Assembly: GCF_900090315.1 (NCBI RefSeq)
Contig: NZ_FMHZ01000002.1
Coordinates: forward strand, 3,636,501-3,700,500
Source of the DNA: Micromonospora citrea
Lineage (GTDB): Bacteria; Actinomycetota; Actinomycetes; Mycobacteriales; Micromonosporaceae
Direction of reading: 5' to 3'
Length of the DNA: 64,000 nt
The notes below the pieces were generated by a model that had not been told where the DNA came from, made no database searches, and worked only from the letters and a program-made list of their open reading frames with translations. The translations under genes and the position numbers were made by a program. Every line of letters begins with the position of its first letter. Position 1 is the first letter of the stretch. Of the stretch, positions 41,547-48,552 are shown one piece after another.

Positions 41547-41939
41547 ATGCAGGTTCGGGAAGCGATGTCCAGCGAGGTTCTCGTGGTCGGCCCGGAGCAC
41601 ACGCTCCGCCAGGCGGCCCGGATGATGTCGGCCCGCGGTGTCGGGTCGGCGGTCGTGATCGACCCCGACTCCGAGGGGGTCGGCATCATGACCGAGCGTG
41701 ACGTGCTCAACGCCATCGGCGCGGGCCTGGACTGCGACGTCGAGCGCACGGGCGCCCACCTGACCTGGGACGTGGTCTACGCCGGGCCGGAGTGGACGGT
41801 GGAGGAGGCGGCCTCGGCGATGGCCCGGGGCGGCTTCCGGCACCTGGTGGTGCTCGACGGGCGCGAGGTCGCCGGCGTGATCTCCGTACGCGACATCATG
41901 CGGGTCTGGGCGGGGAGCCGGATGGCCGAGGCGAGCTGA
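41547..41939 (+). CDS. CBS-domain protein (two CBS repeats)
   Basis: 130 residues from ATG 41547 (GTG 41544 is directly in front); AGGGGTGA provides a ribosome site. Two CBS motifs make up the whole protein: VREAMSSEVLVVGPEHTLRQ with VGIMTERDVLNAIGAG, and VYAGPEWTVEEAASAMARGG with EVAGVISVRDIMRVWAGS. Stand-alone CBS pairs bind adenine nucleotides and act as energy or signal sensors; the target is not evident. It precedes an NTF2-like gene on the same strand, 94 bp away. Confidence 0.92.
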   Translation: MQVREAMSSEVLVVGPEHTLRQAARMMSARGVGSAVVIDPDSEGVGIMTERDVLNAIGAGLDCDVERTGAHLTWDVVYAGPEWTVEEAASAMARGGFRHLVVLDGREVAGVISVRDIMRVWAGSRMAEAS

Positions 41940-42032
41940 GTCGCCGGCCCGTCGCGGGTGTGGCGGGCCGATCGACGGGTAAGGATCCCGGTGCGGGCGC
42001 GGACGGGCCGCGAAACCGCTGGGGAGGTCCTC

Positions 42033-42491
42033 ATGCGCGGCGCGGATCGGCTGGTCGAGCAGCAGTACGCGATGCTCCTGCGGCGGGACGTGGCCCGGCT
42101 GCCGGACCTCTACGCGACCGACGCCTTCTACTCCATGCCCGGCGTCACGGTGCGGCCGATCGAGCTGCCCGCCCTGCTGCGCACCTGGACCGGCGCGTTC
42201 CCCGACCTGTCCGTCGACCGGCTCGGCTCGGTGCAGACCGCCGGGGGCGCGGCGGTGGAGCAGCGGCTGACCGGCACCCACACCGGGGTGCTGCACACCC
42301 CCTTCGGCACGGTCGCGCCGACCGGCCAGGTGGTGAGCTGGGACGTGGTCGACCTCGTGCGGGTGCGGCGCGGCCGCATCTCGGCCTGGCGGTCCTACTT
42401 CGACTGGGGGCAGCTCATCGCGGCGCTCGGTCTGCACGTGGACGGGCTCTCCCGCGAGGCGCAGCACGACCCGCTCGGCCTTCCGGTCTGA
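42033..42491 (+). CDS. SnoaL/NTF2-like family protein
   Basis: 152 residues from ATG 42033 with GGGGAGG 5 nt upstream. The fold pattern is a cone-like NTF2/SnoaL domain: LVEQQYAMLLRRDVARLPDL, YATDAFYSMPGVTVRPIELP, then WTGAFPDLSVDRLGSVQTAG and VVDLVRVRRGRISAWRSYFD. Members include ester cyclases and polyketide-related isomerases, but here no biosynthetic context is present, so I give no reaction. Ends DPLGLPV. Confidence 0.78.
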   Translation: MRGADRLVEQQYAMLLRRDVARLPDLYATDAFYSMPGVTVRPIELPALLRTWTGAFPDLSVDRLGSVQTAGGAAVEQRLTGTHTGVLHTPFGTVAPTGQVVSWDVVDLVRVRRGRISAWRSYFDWGQLIAALGLHVDGLSREAQHDPLGLPV

Positions 42492-42583
42492 TCTGCCGCC
42501 GACCGGTCGACGCGGGTCACCCGACCCGGTGGCTCAGGATGCGGACATCGCCGTGCCGTCCGCGCGCACCCCGTCGCCTTCCG

Positions 42584-42589
42584 TACGCT
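42584..42589 (+). promoter_or_regulatory. Candidate -10 box, leaderless aminotransferase transcript
   Basis: TACGCT (TAnnnT) with 8 nt to ATG 42598 and no ribosome site between. Confidence 0.35.
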
Positions 42590-42597
42590 GAACAGCC

Positions 42598-43692
42598 ATG
42601 ACCGCCGAGCAGCTGATCTCCTTCGCCCGTGGCGCTCCCTCGCTGGACATCGTCGATGTCGAGGGGCTCAAGGCCGCCGCCGTCCGCGCGTTCGACGCCG
42701 ACCCCGCCGGGGTGACCGCGTACGGCACCTCCGTCGGCTACCTTCCGCTGCGGAAGTGGATCGCCGAGAAGCACGGGGTCTCCGCCGACCAGGTGCTGAT
42801 CACCAACGGTTCGTTGCAGGCGGACGCGTTCCTCTTCGACCACCTGGTCCGCCCCGGCGACGCGGTGGTGGTGGAGCGCCCGACGTACGACCGGACCCTG
42901 CTCAACCTCCAGCGGATGGGCAGCGAGCTGCACGGCGTCTCGATCCAGCCGGACGGGCTCGACACCGCCGAGCTGCGCAAGCTGCTGGAGTCGGGGGTGC
43001 GGCCCCGGCTGGCGCACGTGATCCCGAACTACCAGAACCCGGCCGGCGTGACGCTGAGCCTGGAGAAGCGCCGGGAGCTGCTCGACCTCGCCGCCGAGTA
43101 CGAGTTCACGATCTTCGAGGACGACCCGTACGCCGACATCCGGTTCCGGGGCGAGGCGCTGCCGTCGATGCTCTCGCTCGACACCCGCGGCGTGGTGGTG
43201 CACGCCTCCAGCTTCACCAAGACGGTCTGCCCGGGCGTGCGGGTCGGCTACCTGGTCGGCCCGGCGGACCTGATCGGCGACATCGCCAAGAAGGCGACCA
43301 GCCTCTACATCTCGCCCGGCATGGTCTCCGAGGCGATCGTGCACCAGTTCTGCGTCTCCGGCGACATCGAGCGCTCGATCGAGACCGTGCGCGCCGCCCT
43401 CGGCGAGCGGGCCCGGGTGCTGGCCGAGTCGCTGCGCCGGCACATCCCGGAGGCCCGGTTCGTGGAGCCGGACGGCGGCTACTTCCTCTGGGTCGAGCTG
43501 CCCGAGGACGTCGAGGTCGACCGGCTCGCCCCGGCGGCCGCCGAGCGCGGCGTCGCCGTGGTGAAGGGCAGCGACTTCGTCGTCGACGGCGGGCGGCACG
43601 CGCTGCGGCTGGCGTACTCGGCGGTGACCGCCGACCGGATCGACGAGGGCGTCCGGCGGCTGGCGGAGGCCATGACGGCCGTACGCGGCTGA
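42598..43692 (+). CDS. PLP-dependent aminotransferase, class I/II
   Basis: 364 residues from ATG 42598. Fold-type I: YGTSVGYLPLRKWIAEKHGV, ITNGSLQADAFLFDHLVRPG, VIPNYQNPAGVTLSLEKRRE, EDDPYADIRF, and the PLP lysine Lys208 in SSFTKTVCPGVRVGYLVG. This pattern is close to 2-aminoadipate/branched-chain type aminotransferases and to the catalytic half of MocR regulators, but no HTH precedes it. Likely cytosolic; substrate unclear. A GC hairpin and an 18-bp palindrome follow. Confidence 0.9.
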   Translation: MTAEQLISFARGAPSLDIVDVEGLKAAAVRAFDADPAGVTAYGTSVGYLPLRKWIAEKHGVSADQVLITNGSLQADAFLFDHLVRPGDAVVVERPTYDRTLLNLQRMGSELHGVSIQPDGLDTAELRKLLESGVRPRLAHVIPNYQNPAGVTLSLEKRRELLDLAAEYEFTIFEDDPYADIRFRGEALPSMLSLDTRGVVVHASSFTKTVCPGVRVGYLVGPADLIGDIAKKATSLYISPGMVSEAIVHQFCVSGDIERSIETVRAALGERARVLAESLRRHIPEARFVEPDGGYFLWVELPEDVEVDRLAPAAAERGVAVVKGSDFVVDGGRHALRLAYSAVTADRIDEGVRRLAEAMTAVRG

Positions 43693-43696
43693 ATTT

Positions 43697-43714
43697 CTGT
43701 CAGATTTCTGACAG
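43697..43714. promoter_or_regulatory. Perfect palindrome, possible operator
   Basis: CTGTCAGA TT TCTGACAG: 8-bp perfect arms and a 2-nt spacer. It is AT-richer than its surroundings and starts 5 bp after the aminotransferase stop. The phrase TTTCTG also repeats directly across the arms. Position after a stop codon and before a strong hairpin is unusual for an operator. Confidence 0.45.
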
Positions 43715-43726
43715 TTGCACGATCGT

Positions 43727-43756
43727 GGCCGCCCCGGGTCTCCCGCCGGGGCGGCC
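43727..43756 (+). terminator. Hairpin terminator after the aminotransferase
   Basis: Perfect 11-bp arms GGCCGCCCCGG (43727-43737) and CCGGGGCGGCC (43746-43756), 8-nt loop, 35 bp past the stop. Confidence 0.6.
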
Positions 43757-44047
43757 GGCGGCCCACAATGCTGCGAGCGTCACTCACCACGTGTAGCGGA
43801 ACTCACCGCCCGCGCCGGCCCGCGCCGCGCCCGGCGACGATCTCCGCCCCCGGCCTCGCCGGCGGCACGCGGAGCGACGCGACCAGCACAACCCCGCCCC
43901 CAAAGGGCGTCGGGCGGGCCGTGTCGTCCCCTCACCCCCCGAAGCGACCCGGCCCGCCCGGCGCCACCCTCCCCGGCCGATCGTCACCGGCGGTGACGGC
44001 CGCGGCGGCGTAACCTGCTAGCCGCAGCGCGTGGGAAGGGGGGCGTG

Positions 44048-45196
44048 ATGACGGACCGGGAGCAGCGGGGGCGGACGGCCTCGCCGAACGGCGGACGGGT
44101 GCTCAGACCCCGCGACTGGGTGGCACCCGTGCGGGCGATGACCCGCCGACTCAACCCCGACGGTCTCCAGCGGGTTCCCGCGCAGGCCGGCCCGCAGCGC
44201 GACGCGGTGGTCGACTGCGCCCTCTACGTCGACGGCCGGCGGCAGCCCGGCGACTGGCGGTACGCCGAGGCGCTCGACGCCGCCCGCCGCGAGGAGAACG
44301 CCTTCGTCTGGCTCGGCCTGCACGAGCCGGAGCTGGACGAGATGACCGCCATCGCCGCCACGTACGGCCTGCACGAGCTCGCCGTCGAGGACGCGGTCAA
44401 GGCGCAGCAGCGGCCGAAGCTGGAGCAGTTCGGCGACGTCAGCTTCCTGGTGCTGCGGACGGCGCGCTACTGCGAGCACGCCGAGCTGACCGAGAACTCC
44501 GAGGTCGTCGAGACCGGCCAGGTGATGCTCTTCATCGGCCCGAACTTCCTGATCAGCGTGCGGCACGGGGACGCGTGCCGGCTGGCCCCCGTCCGGGCCG
44601 ACCTGGAGACGAAGGAGGACCTGCTGCTCCACGGCCCGTGGGCGGTGGCGTACGCGGTCACCGACCGGGTGGTGGACCTCTACCTGGAGGTGTCCGACCG
44701 GCTGGAGGACGACCTGGACACGCTGGAGACGGAGGTCTTCGACCGCCAGTCCACCGGCCGGATCCAGCGGATCTACCAGATGAAGCGGGAGCTGGTGGAG
44801 TTCAAGCGGGCCGTGGCGCCGTTGCAGCGCCCGCTGATGACGCTCACCGCGCAGATGAACCGCGACGTGCCCAAGGAGATCCGCCGCTACTTCCGCGACG
44901 TGCAGGACCACCTCAGCCGCACCGTCGAGCAGGTCAACTCCTACGACGACCTGCTCAACTCCATCCTCCAGGCGCGGCTGGCCCAGGTCACGGTCGACCA
45001 GAACAACGACATGCGCAAGATCGCCGCGTGGGCCGCCATCGCCGCCGTCTGGACCGCCATCGCCGGCATCTACGGGATGAACTTCGACGTCATGCCGGAG
45101 CTGCGGATGACGTACGGCTATCCGGTCGTGCTCGCCCTCATGCTGGCGATCTCGCTGGCCCTCTACCGCTGGTTCCGCCGCAACGGCTGGCTCTGA
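44048..45196 (+). CDS. corA: CorA-family magnesium/cobalt transporter
   Basis: 382 residues from ATG 44048 (GTG 44045 directly before). A cytoplasmic funnel of about 300 residues, then two C-terminal membrane helices with the signature YGMNFD between them (GMN motif), ending WFRRNGWL. LGLHEPELDEMTAIAATYGL and HELAVEDAVKAQQRPKLEQF are typical of the family. CorA pentamers import Mg2+ and Co2+ down the membrane potential. It is followed by a 25-bp minisatellite. Confidence 0.93.
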   Translation: MTDREQRGRTASPNGGRVLRPRDWVAPVRAMTRRLNPDGLQRVPAQAGPQRDAVVDCALYVDGRRQPGDWRYAEALDAARREENAFVWLGLHEPELDEMTAIAATYGLHELAVEDAVKAQQRPKLEQFGDVSFLVLRTARYCEHAELTENSEVVETGQVMLFIGPNFLISVRHGDACRLAPVRADLETKEDLLLHGPWAVAYAVTDRVVDLYLEVSDRLEDDLDTLETEVFDRQSTGRIQRIYQMKRELVEFKRAVAPLQRPLMTLTAQMNRDVPKEIRRYFRDVQDHLSRTVEQVNSYDDLLNSILQARLAQVTVDQNNDMRKIAAWAAIAAVWTAIAGIYGMNFDVMPELRMTYGYPVVLALMLAISLALYRWFRRNGWL

Positions 45197-45528
45197 CCCT
45201 GCCGCCGGGGCGGCTGCTCCGGCTCTCCGCCGCCCGTGCCGCCTTCCGCCGCCCGCGCCGGCTGGCTCCGACCCGCCCCGTGCCGGCTGGCTCCGACCCG
45301 CCCCGCGCCGGCTGGCTCCGACCCGCCCCGCGCCGGCTGGCTCCGACCCGCCCCGTGCCGGCTGGCTCCGACCCGCCCCGCGCCGGCTGGCTCCGACCCG
45401 CCCCGCGCCGGCTGGCTCCGACCCGCCCCGTGCCGGCTGGCGCCGACCCCTGCCGCCCGGCGGGGACGCGGAAGCGCCGGCGGCGCGGGCGGACCCGCTT
45501 CGCCGGCGCTTTCCGGGGACCCCGCGCG
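45197..45528. other. Intergenic region dominated by a minisatellite
   Basis: 330 bp between convergent genes corA and the membrane protein. About 190 bp is the tandem array; the rest is GC-rich sequence with no recognised hairpin terminator or gene. The array gives long open frames with a 25-residue period, but none has a start site or other coding character. Confidence 0.65.
45257..45450. repeat. 25-bp minisatellite with higher-order 75-bp pattern
   Basis: Seven full copies of a 25-bp unit (core GCCGGCTGGCTCCGACCCGC) from 45257 to 45431, plus a degenerate eighth. The last base of the successive units reads T,C,C,T,C,C,T, so the array is built of a 75-bp triplet. Apart from that base the copies are identical. 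No spacers, so not CRISPR. Confidence 0.9.
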
Positions 45529-46308
45529 TCAGCGACGCCCGTTGGTCTTCGCGCCCTTGCCGAGCGCCTCGGTCAGGTCGTCCGCCGGGCGGCCCGAGGT
45601 GTCCTTGGCGCCCTCGGCCACCGACGGGACCTTGTCGGTCGCGTGGACGGTCGGCTGCTTGCCGGGGGTGGTGGTGGAGGCGCTGTCGCCGCCGGCCACC
45701 GCCGAGCTGCCGGCACCGGTCGGGCCGCCGGCCACACCCGAGCCGCCGGACATCGTCGAGGCGTCGGTCACCGGGGTGCGGATCTCCATGGTCTCCACCT
45801 CGTCACGCATCGGCTCCAGCGTGCGGGTCGGGTCGTACTCGGCCCACTCCTGCTGCTCGCGGCGGCGACGCATCGCCATCGCGGCGACGCCGGCCACCGC
45901 GCCGGCCGCGAGGAGACCGGTCATCATGGACCCGCCGCGACGGGCGTTCTTCTTCCGGGACGCCTTCATGTTCTTCGCCTTGACCTTCCTGGTGTTCGCG
46001 GCCAGCTTGGCTGCGGCGGCCTTCCGGTTGGTGACCGCCTTGCCCGCCGCCTCGGCCTGCGCCTTGCGAACGGCCAGGGCCAGCGGCGCGAGCGCGGCGA
46101 CCGTGGACGCGAAGCCGTTGGACGCGCGGTCGCGCACCACGACGGCCGCAGGCGCGACGGCGCCCCGGGCCGCCTGGACGCGCGGGCCGACGGTGGCGCC
46201 GGCGCCCTTCGCGGCGTACGTCGCGGCCTGCCTCAGGTGACCGAGGCCCTGGTTCAGCTCCGCCTTGGCCAGCTGCCCCTGGGTCTTACGCCGCCCGATT
46301 CCAAACAC
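45529..46308 (-). CDS. Membrane-associated basic protein (DUF5324-like)
   Basis: 259 residues from GTG 46308, with GGAGG 7 nt upstream. It is Ala/Lys-rich and helical: LAKAELNQGLGHLRQAATYA, then AAVVVRDRASNGFASTVAAL, and a basic patch KVKAKNMKASRKKNARR before one membrane helix (MMTGLLAAGAVAGVAAMAM). The last 110 residues are disordered (GSGVAGGPTGAGSSAVAGG). It resembles DUF5324 proteins, which lie next to the cyclophilin and rhomboid genes in Streptomyces. Here it is divergent from the cyclophilin gene. Confidence 0.75.
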   Translation of the reverse strand: MFGIGRRKTQGQLAKAELNQGLGHLRQAATYAAKGAGATVGPRVQAARGAVAPAAVVVRDRASNGFASTVAALAPLALAVRKAQAEAAGKAVTNRKAAAAKLAANTRKVKAKNMKASRKKNARRGGSMMTGLLAAGAVAGVAAMAMRRRREQQEWAEYDPTRTLEPMRDEVETMEIRTPVTDASTMSGGSGVAGGPTGAGSSAVAGGDSASTTTPGKQPTVHATDKVPSVAEGAKDTSGRPADDLTEALGKGAKTNGRR

Positions 46309-46425
46309 GGTCCCACCTCCTGGGAGTTGTTCCTTCGTCATCCTCCACCTTCGGATGCCTCCGCACTGCCAGATCGGGCACATGGGAGGATCCGCATGGA
46401 ACTGACCAACGAGTGAGGAGTACCC

Positions 46426-46956
46426 GTGGCCGAGGCTGTCTACGCCACCTTGCACACCAACGCTGGCCCGATCCGGCTGGAGCTCTTCGGCAACCACGCC
46501 CCGAAGACCGTCAAGAACTTCGTCGACCTGGCCGAGGGCAACCGCGAATACATCGACCCGCGTACGGGTCAGCCGGGCAGCGGGCCGTACTACGACGGCA
46601 CCATCTCGCACCGGGTGATCAGCGGCTTCATGATCCAGATGGGTGACCCGACCGGCACCGGCCGCGGTGGCCCGGGTTACAAGTTCGCCGACGAGTTCCA
46701 CCCGGAGCTGCGCTTCGACCGGCCCTACCTGCTGGCGATGGCGAACGCCGGGCCGGGCACCAACGGCTCGCAGTTCTTCATCACCGTCTCGCCGACGCCG
46801 CACCTGAACAACCGGCACACCATCTTCGGCCAGGTGGCCGACGAGCAGTCCGCCAAGGTGGTCGACTCGATCGCCAACACCCCGACCGGCCCCAACGACC
46901 GGCCGCTGCAGGACGTCGTCATCGAGCGGGTCGAGATCGAGCGCACGTCTGCCTGA
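46426..46956 (+). CDS. Cyclophilin-type peptidyl-prolyl cis-trans isomerase
   Basis: 176 residues from GTG 46426, with GAGGAG 6 nt upstream. Cyclophilin motifs: YYDGTISHRVISGFMIQMGD, PYLLAMANAGPGTNGSQFFI, TVSPTPHLNNRHTIFGQV. These include the catalytic Arg in ISHRVI and the FFI..P..HL region. It is cytoplasmic and isomerises prolyl bonds. In Mycobacterium and Streptomyces the orthologue lies near the replication origin beside crgA and a rhomboid gene, which is the order seen here. Confidence 0.95.
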   Translation: MAEAVYATLHTNAGPIRLELFGNHAPKTVKNFVDLAEGNREYIDPRTGQPGSGPYYDGTISHRVISGFMIQMGDPTGTGRGGPGYKFADEFHPELRFDRPYLLAMANAGPGTNGSQFFITVSPTPHLNNRHTIFGQVADEQSAKVVDSIANTPTGPNDRPLQDVVIERVEIERTSA

Positions 46957-46970
46957 GGGCGTCCGCGAGG

Positions 46971-46976
46971 TACCTT
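46971..46976 (+). promoter_or_regulatory. Candidate -10 box, leaderless upstream ORF
   Basis: TACCTT with exactly 7 nt to ATG 46984. This geometry would put the transcription start at the ATG itself. Confidence 0.4.
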
Positions 46977-46983
46977 TGCCGAC

Positions 46984-47055
46984 ATGACTGAGCGCTCCGA
47001 AGGTCGGGACGGGTTGGTGGGCGGCACGGCCCACGTCGGCGGGCGGGCGCGGTGA
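46984..47055 (+). CDS. Possible 23-residue upstream ORF coupled to the rhomboid gene
   Basis: ATG 46984 opens a 24-codon frame (23 residues, MTERSEGRDGLVGGTAHVGG then RAR) whose TGA overlaps the rhomboid GTG by 4 bp (GTGA). No ribosome site precedes it, but a TAnnnT box lies 7 nt upstream, so it could be a leaderless leader peptide that delivers ribosomes to the rhomboid start, itself preceded only by a G-rich stretch. It could also be chance; the peptide has no recognisable domain. Confidence 0.35.
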   Translation: MTERSEGRDGLVGGTAHVGGRAR

Positions 47056-47966
47056 GCGAGTCGCCGCCGGTCACCCCGGTCTGTTACCGGCACCCCGGCC
47101 GGGAGACGTACGTCCGGTGCACCCGCTGCGACCGGTCGATCTGCCCGGACTGCATGCGGGAGGCCTCGGTCGGGTTCCAGTGCCCGGAGTGCGTGGCGGA
47201 GGGACGCCGTAGCGTGCGGCCGGCGCGCACCGCCTTCGGTGGCGGTGCCGCCGGCCGGCACGGCTACGTCACCAAGGCGTTCATCGCGCTCAACGTGCTG
47301 CTGATGGTGCTCTCCATCGCCTCCGACCGGGGCGGGGACGCGGCGGTCGGCGGCTCCGGCTTCGGCGGCCTGATGGGCGGCAGCACGCCGCTGACCGACT
47401 GGGGCGCGGTGCTCGGCGGCGCGCTCTTCCCCGACGGCACGGTCGGCGGCATCGCCGAGGGCGAGTGGTACCGCCTGGTCACGGCGATGTTCCTGCACTA
47501 CGGCGTGGTCCACCTGCTGCTCAACATGTGGGCGCTGTGGGTGCTGGGCCGCTCGCTGGAGGCGAGCCTCGGGCCGCTGCGCTTCGCGGCGCTCTATCTC
47601 GTCTCCGGGCTGGGCGGCAACGTCGCCGCCTACCTGTTCAGCGAGCAGAACCAGCTCACCGCCGGCGCCTCCACGTCGATCTTCGGCCTCTTCGCCGCCC
47701 TGGTCGTCATCGAACGCAAGATGGGGCGGGACATCTCCCAGGTGCTCCCCGTCCTGGTGATCAACCTGGTCTTCACGTTCACCGTGCCCGGCATCTCGAT
47801 CCCCGGGCACCTGGGCGGCCTGGTGGTCGGCGGGCTGACGGCCCTCGTGTTCGCGTACGCCCCGCGGTCCCGGCGGACGCTGGTGCAACTCGCCGGCGGC
47901 GCGGTCATCGTGGCGGCGCTGCTCGGCCTGGCCCTGATCCGCACCGCGGCCATCGTCGGCGGCTGA
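47052..47966 (+). CDS. Rhomboid-family intramembrane serine protease with N-terminal zinc-finger
   Basis: 304 residues from GTG 47052. A B-box-like zinc-binding N-terminus: CYRHPGRETYVRCTRCDRSI and CPDCMREASVGFQCPECV. Then a rhomboid core with HYGVVHLLLNMWALWVLGRS, AGASTSIFGLFAAL carrying the catalytic Ser207 (GxS), and PGHLGGLVVGGL carrying the catalytic His253. About six membrane helices. These proteases cut substrates within the membrane. The cyclophilin gene lies 95 bp upstream. Confidence 0.93.
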   Translation: MSESPPVTPVCYRHPGRETYVRCTRCDRSICPDCMREASVGFQCPECVAEGRRSVRPARTAFGGGAAGRHGYVTKAFIALNVLLMVLSIASDRGGDAAVGGSGFGGLMGGSTPLTDWGAVLGGALFPDGTVGGIAEGEWYRLVTAMFLHYGVVHLLLNMWALWVLGRSLEASLGPLRFAALYLVSGLGGNVAAYLFSEQNQLTAGASTSIFGLFAALVVIERKMGRDISQVLPVLVINLVFTFTVPGISIPGHLGGLVVGGLTALVFAYAPRSRRTLVQLAGGAVIVAALLGLALIRTAAIVGG

Positions 47967-48032
47967 CTCCGCCGCAAGCCGGCGGCCCGGCCTGCGGCCC
48001 GGGCCACCCCGCCATCCGCGAGAGCCGGCGGC

Positions 48033-48464
48033 TCAGCGGGGGCGGGCCTCCCGCAGGGCCTCGGCCACCTCCGCCGGATCCGCGTCGAGGTCGAGGCGGC
48101 CGAACAGGTGCAGGGACTCGCCCGCGTCGATCTCCAGCACCTCGCTGGTCAGGCCCAGCCGGGCGCGGCGGTCCACGGTGATGCGTTCGACCGCCGTCCA
48201 GGGCAGCCGCCGGCGGCCCGCGAAGCCCCGGGCGACGGTCACCCCCTCCGGGTCGACCGCCAGCCGGACCGGCGCGACCAGGTCGCGCGCCGCCCAGCCC
48301 GCCAGCGCGGCGGCCGCGACCGCGGCCAGCCCCAACTGGACCGGGTCGCCCTCGTCGAGGAGCAGCGCGAGCGCGAGCAGCGCGACCGCGCCGGCCAGCT
48401 TGAGCGCCGGCAGGCGCGCCGGCACCCGCCACTGCCGGGCGGTCGGGGACGGGTGTGGCCGCAT
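48033..48464 (-). CDS. PH-domain (bacterial PH/YdbS-like) membrane protein
   Basis: 143 residues from ATG 48464. Two close membrane helices (LAGAVALLALALLLDEG and LGLAAVAAAALAGWAARDLV) precede a bPH-like domain: RLAVDPEGVTVARGFAGRRR, LPWTAVERITVDRRARLGLT and EVLEIDAGESLHLFGRL. Such PH proteins are found beside the rhomboid and cyclophilin genes in related genomes. Function unknown. It is convergent with the rhomboid gene. Confidence 0.8.
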   Translation of the reverse strand: MRPHPSPTARQWRVPARLPALKLAGAVALLALALLLDEGDPVQLGLAAVAAAALAGWAARDLVAPVRLAVDPEGVTVARGFAGRRRLPWTAVERITVDRRARLGLTSEVLEIDAGESLHLFGRLDLDADPAEVAEALREARPR

Positions 48465-48515
48465 CCGTCCAGCATGCCAGCGCACCCGGGGGAGGACGGC
48501 GGCCCGTCGAGGACG

Positions 48516-48521
48516 TAGGAT
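48516..48521 (+). promoter_or_regulatory. Candidate -10 box of the thiolase gene
   Basis: TAGGAT, 31 nt upstream of ATG 48553, leaving about 25 nt of leader with the GGGGAG ribosome site. Confidence 0.4.
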
Positions 48522-48552
48522 CGGTGGAAGCCGAAGTTACCGGGGAGTAGTC

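Larger units (their letters stand above)
43693..44047. other. Intergenic region upstream of corA
   Basis: 355 bp with no gene I can support. It begins with the palindrome 43697-43714 and the hairpin 43727-43756. The middle is featureless GC-rich sequence. The corA promoter must lie near the right end, where GGGAAGGGGGG provides the ribosome site; no riboswitch pattern was recognised. Confidence 0.6.

Noticed and set aside
45257..45450. Possible CRISPR array or repeat protein
   Set aside because: Head-to-tail 25-bp units without spacers; open frames lack a start, ribosome site and codon bias.
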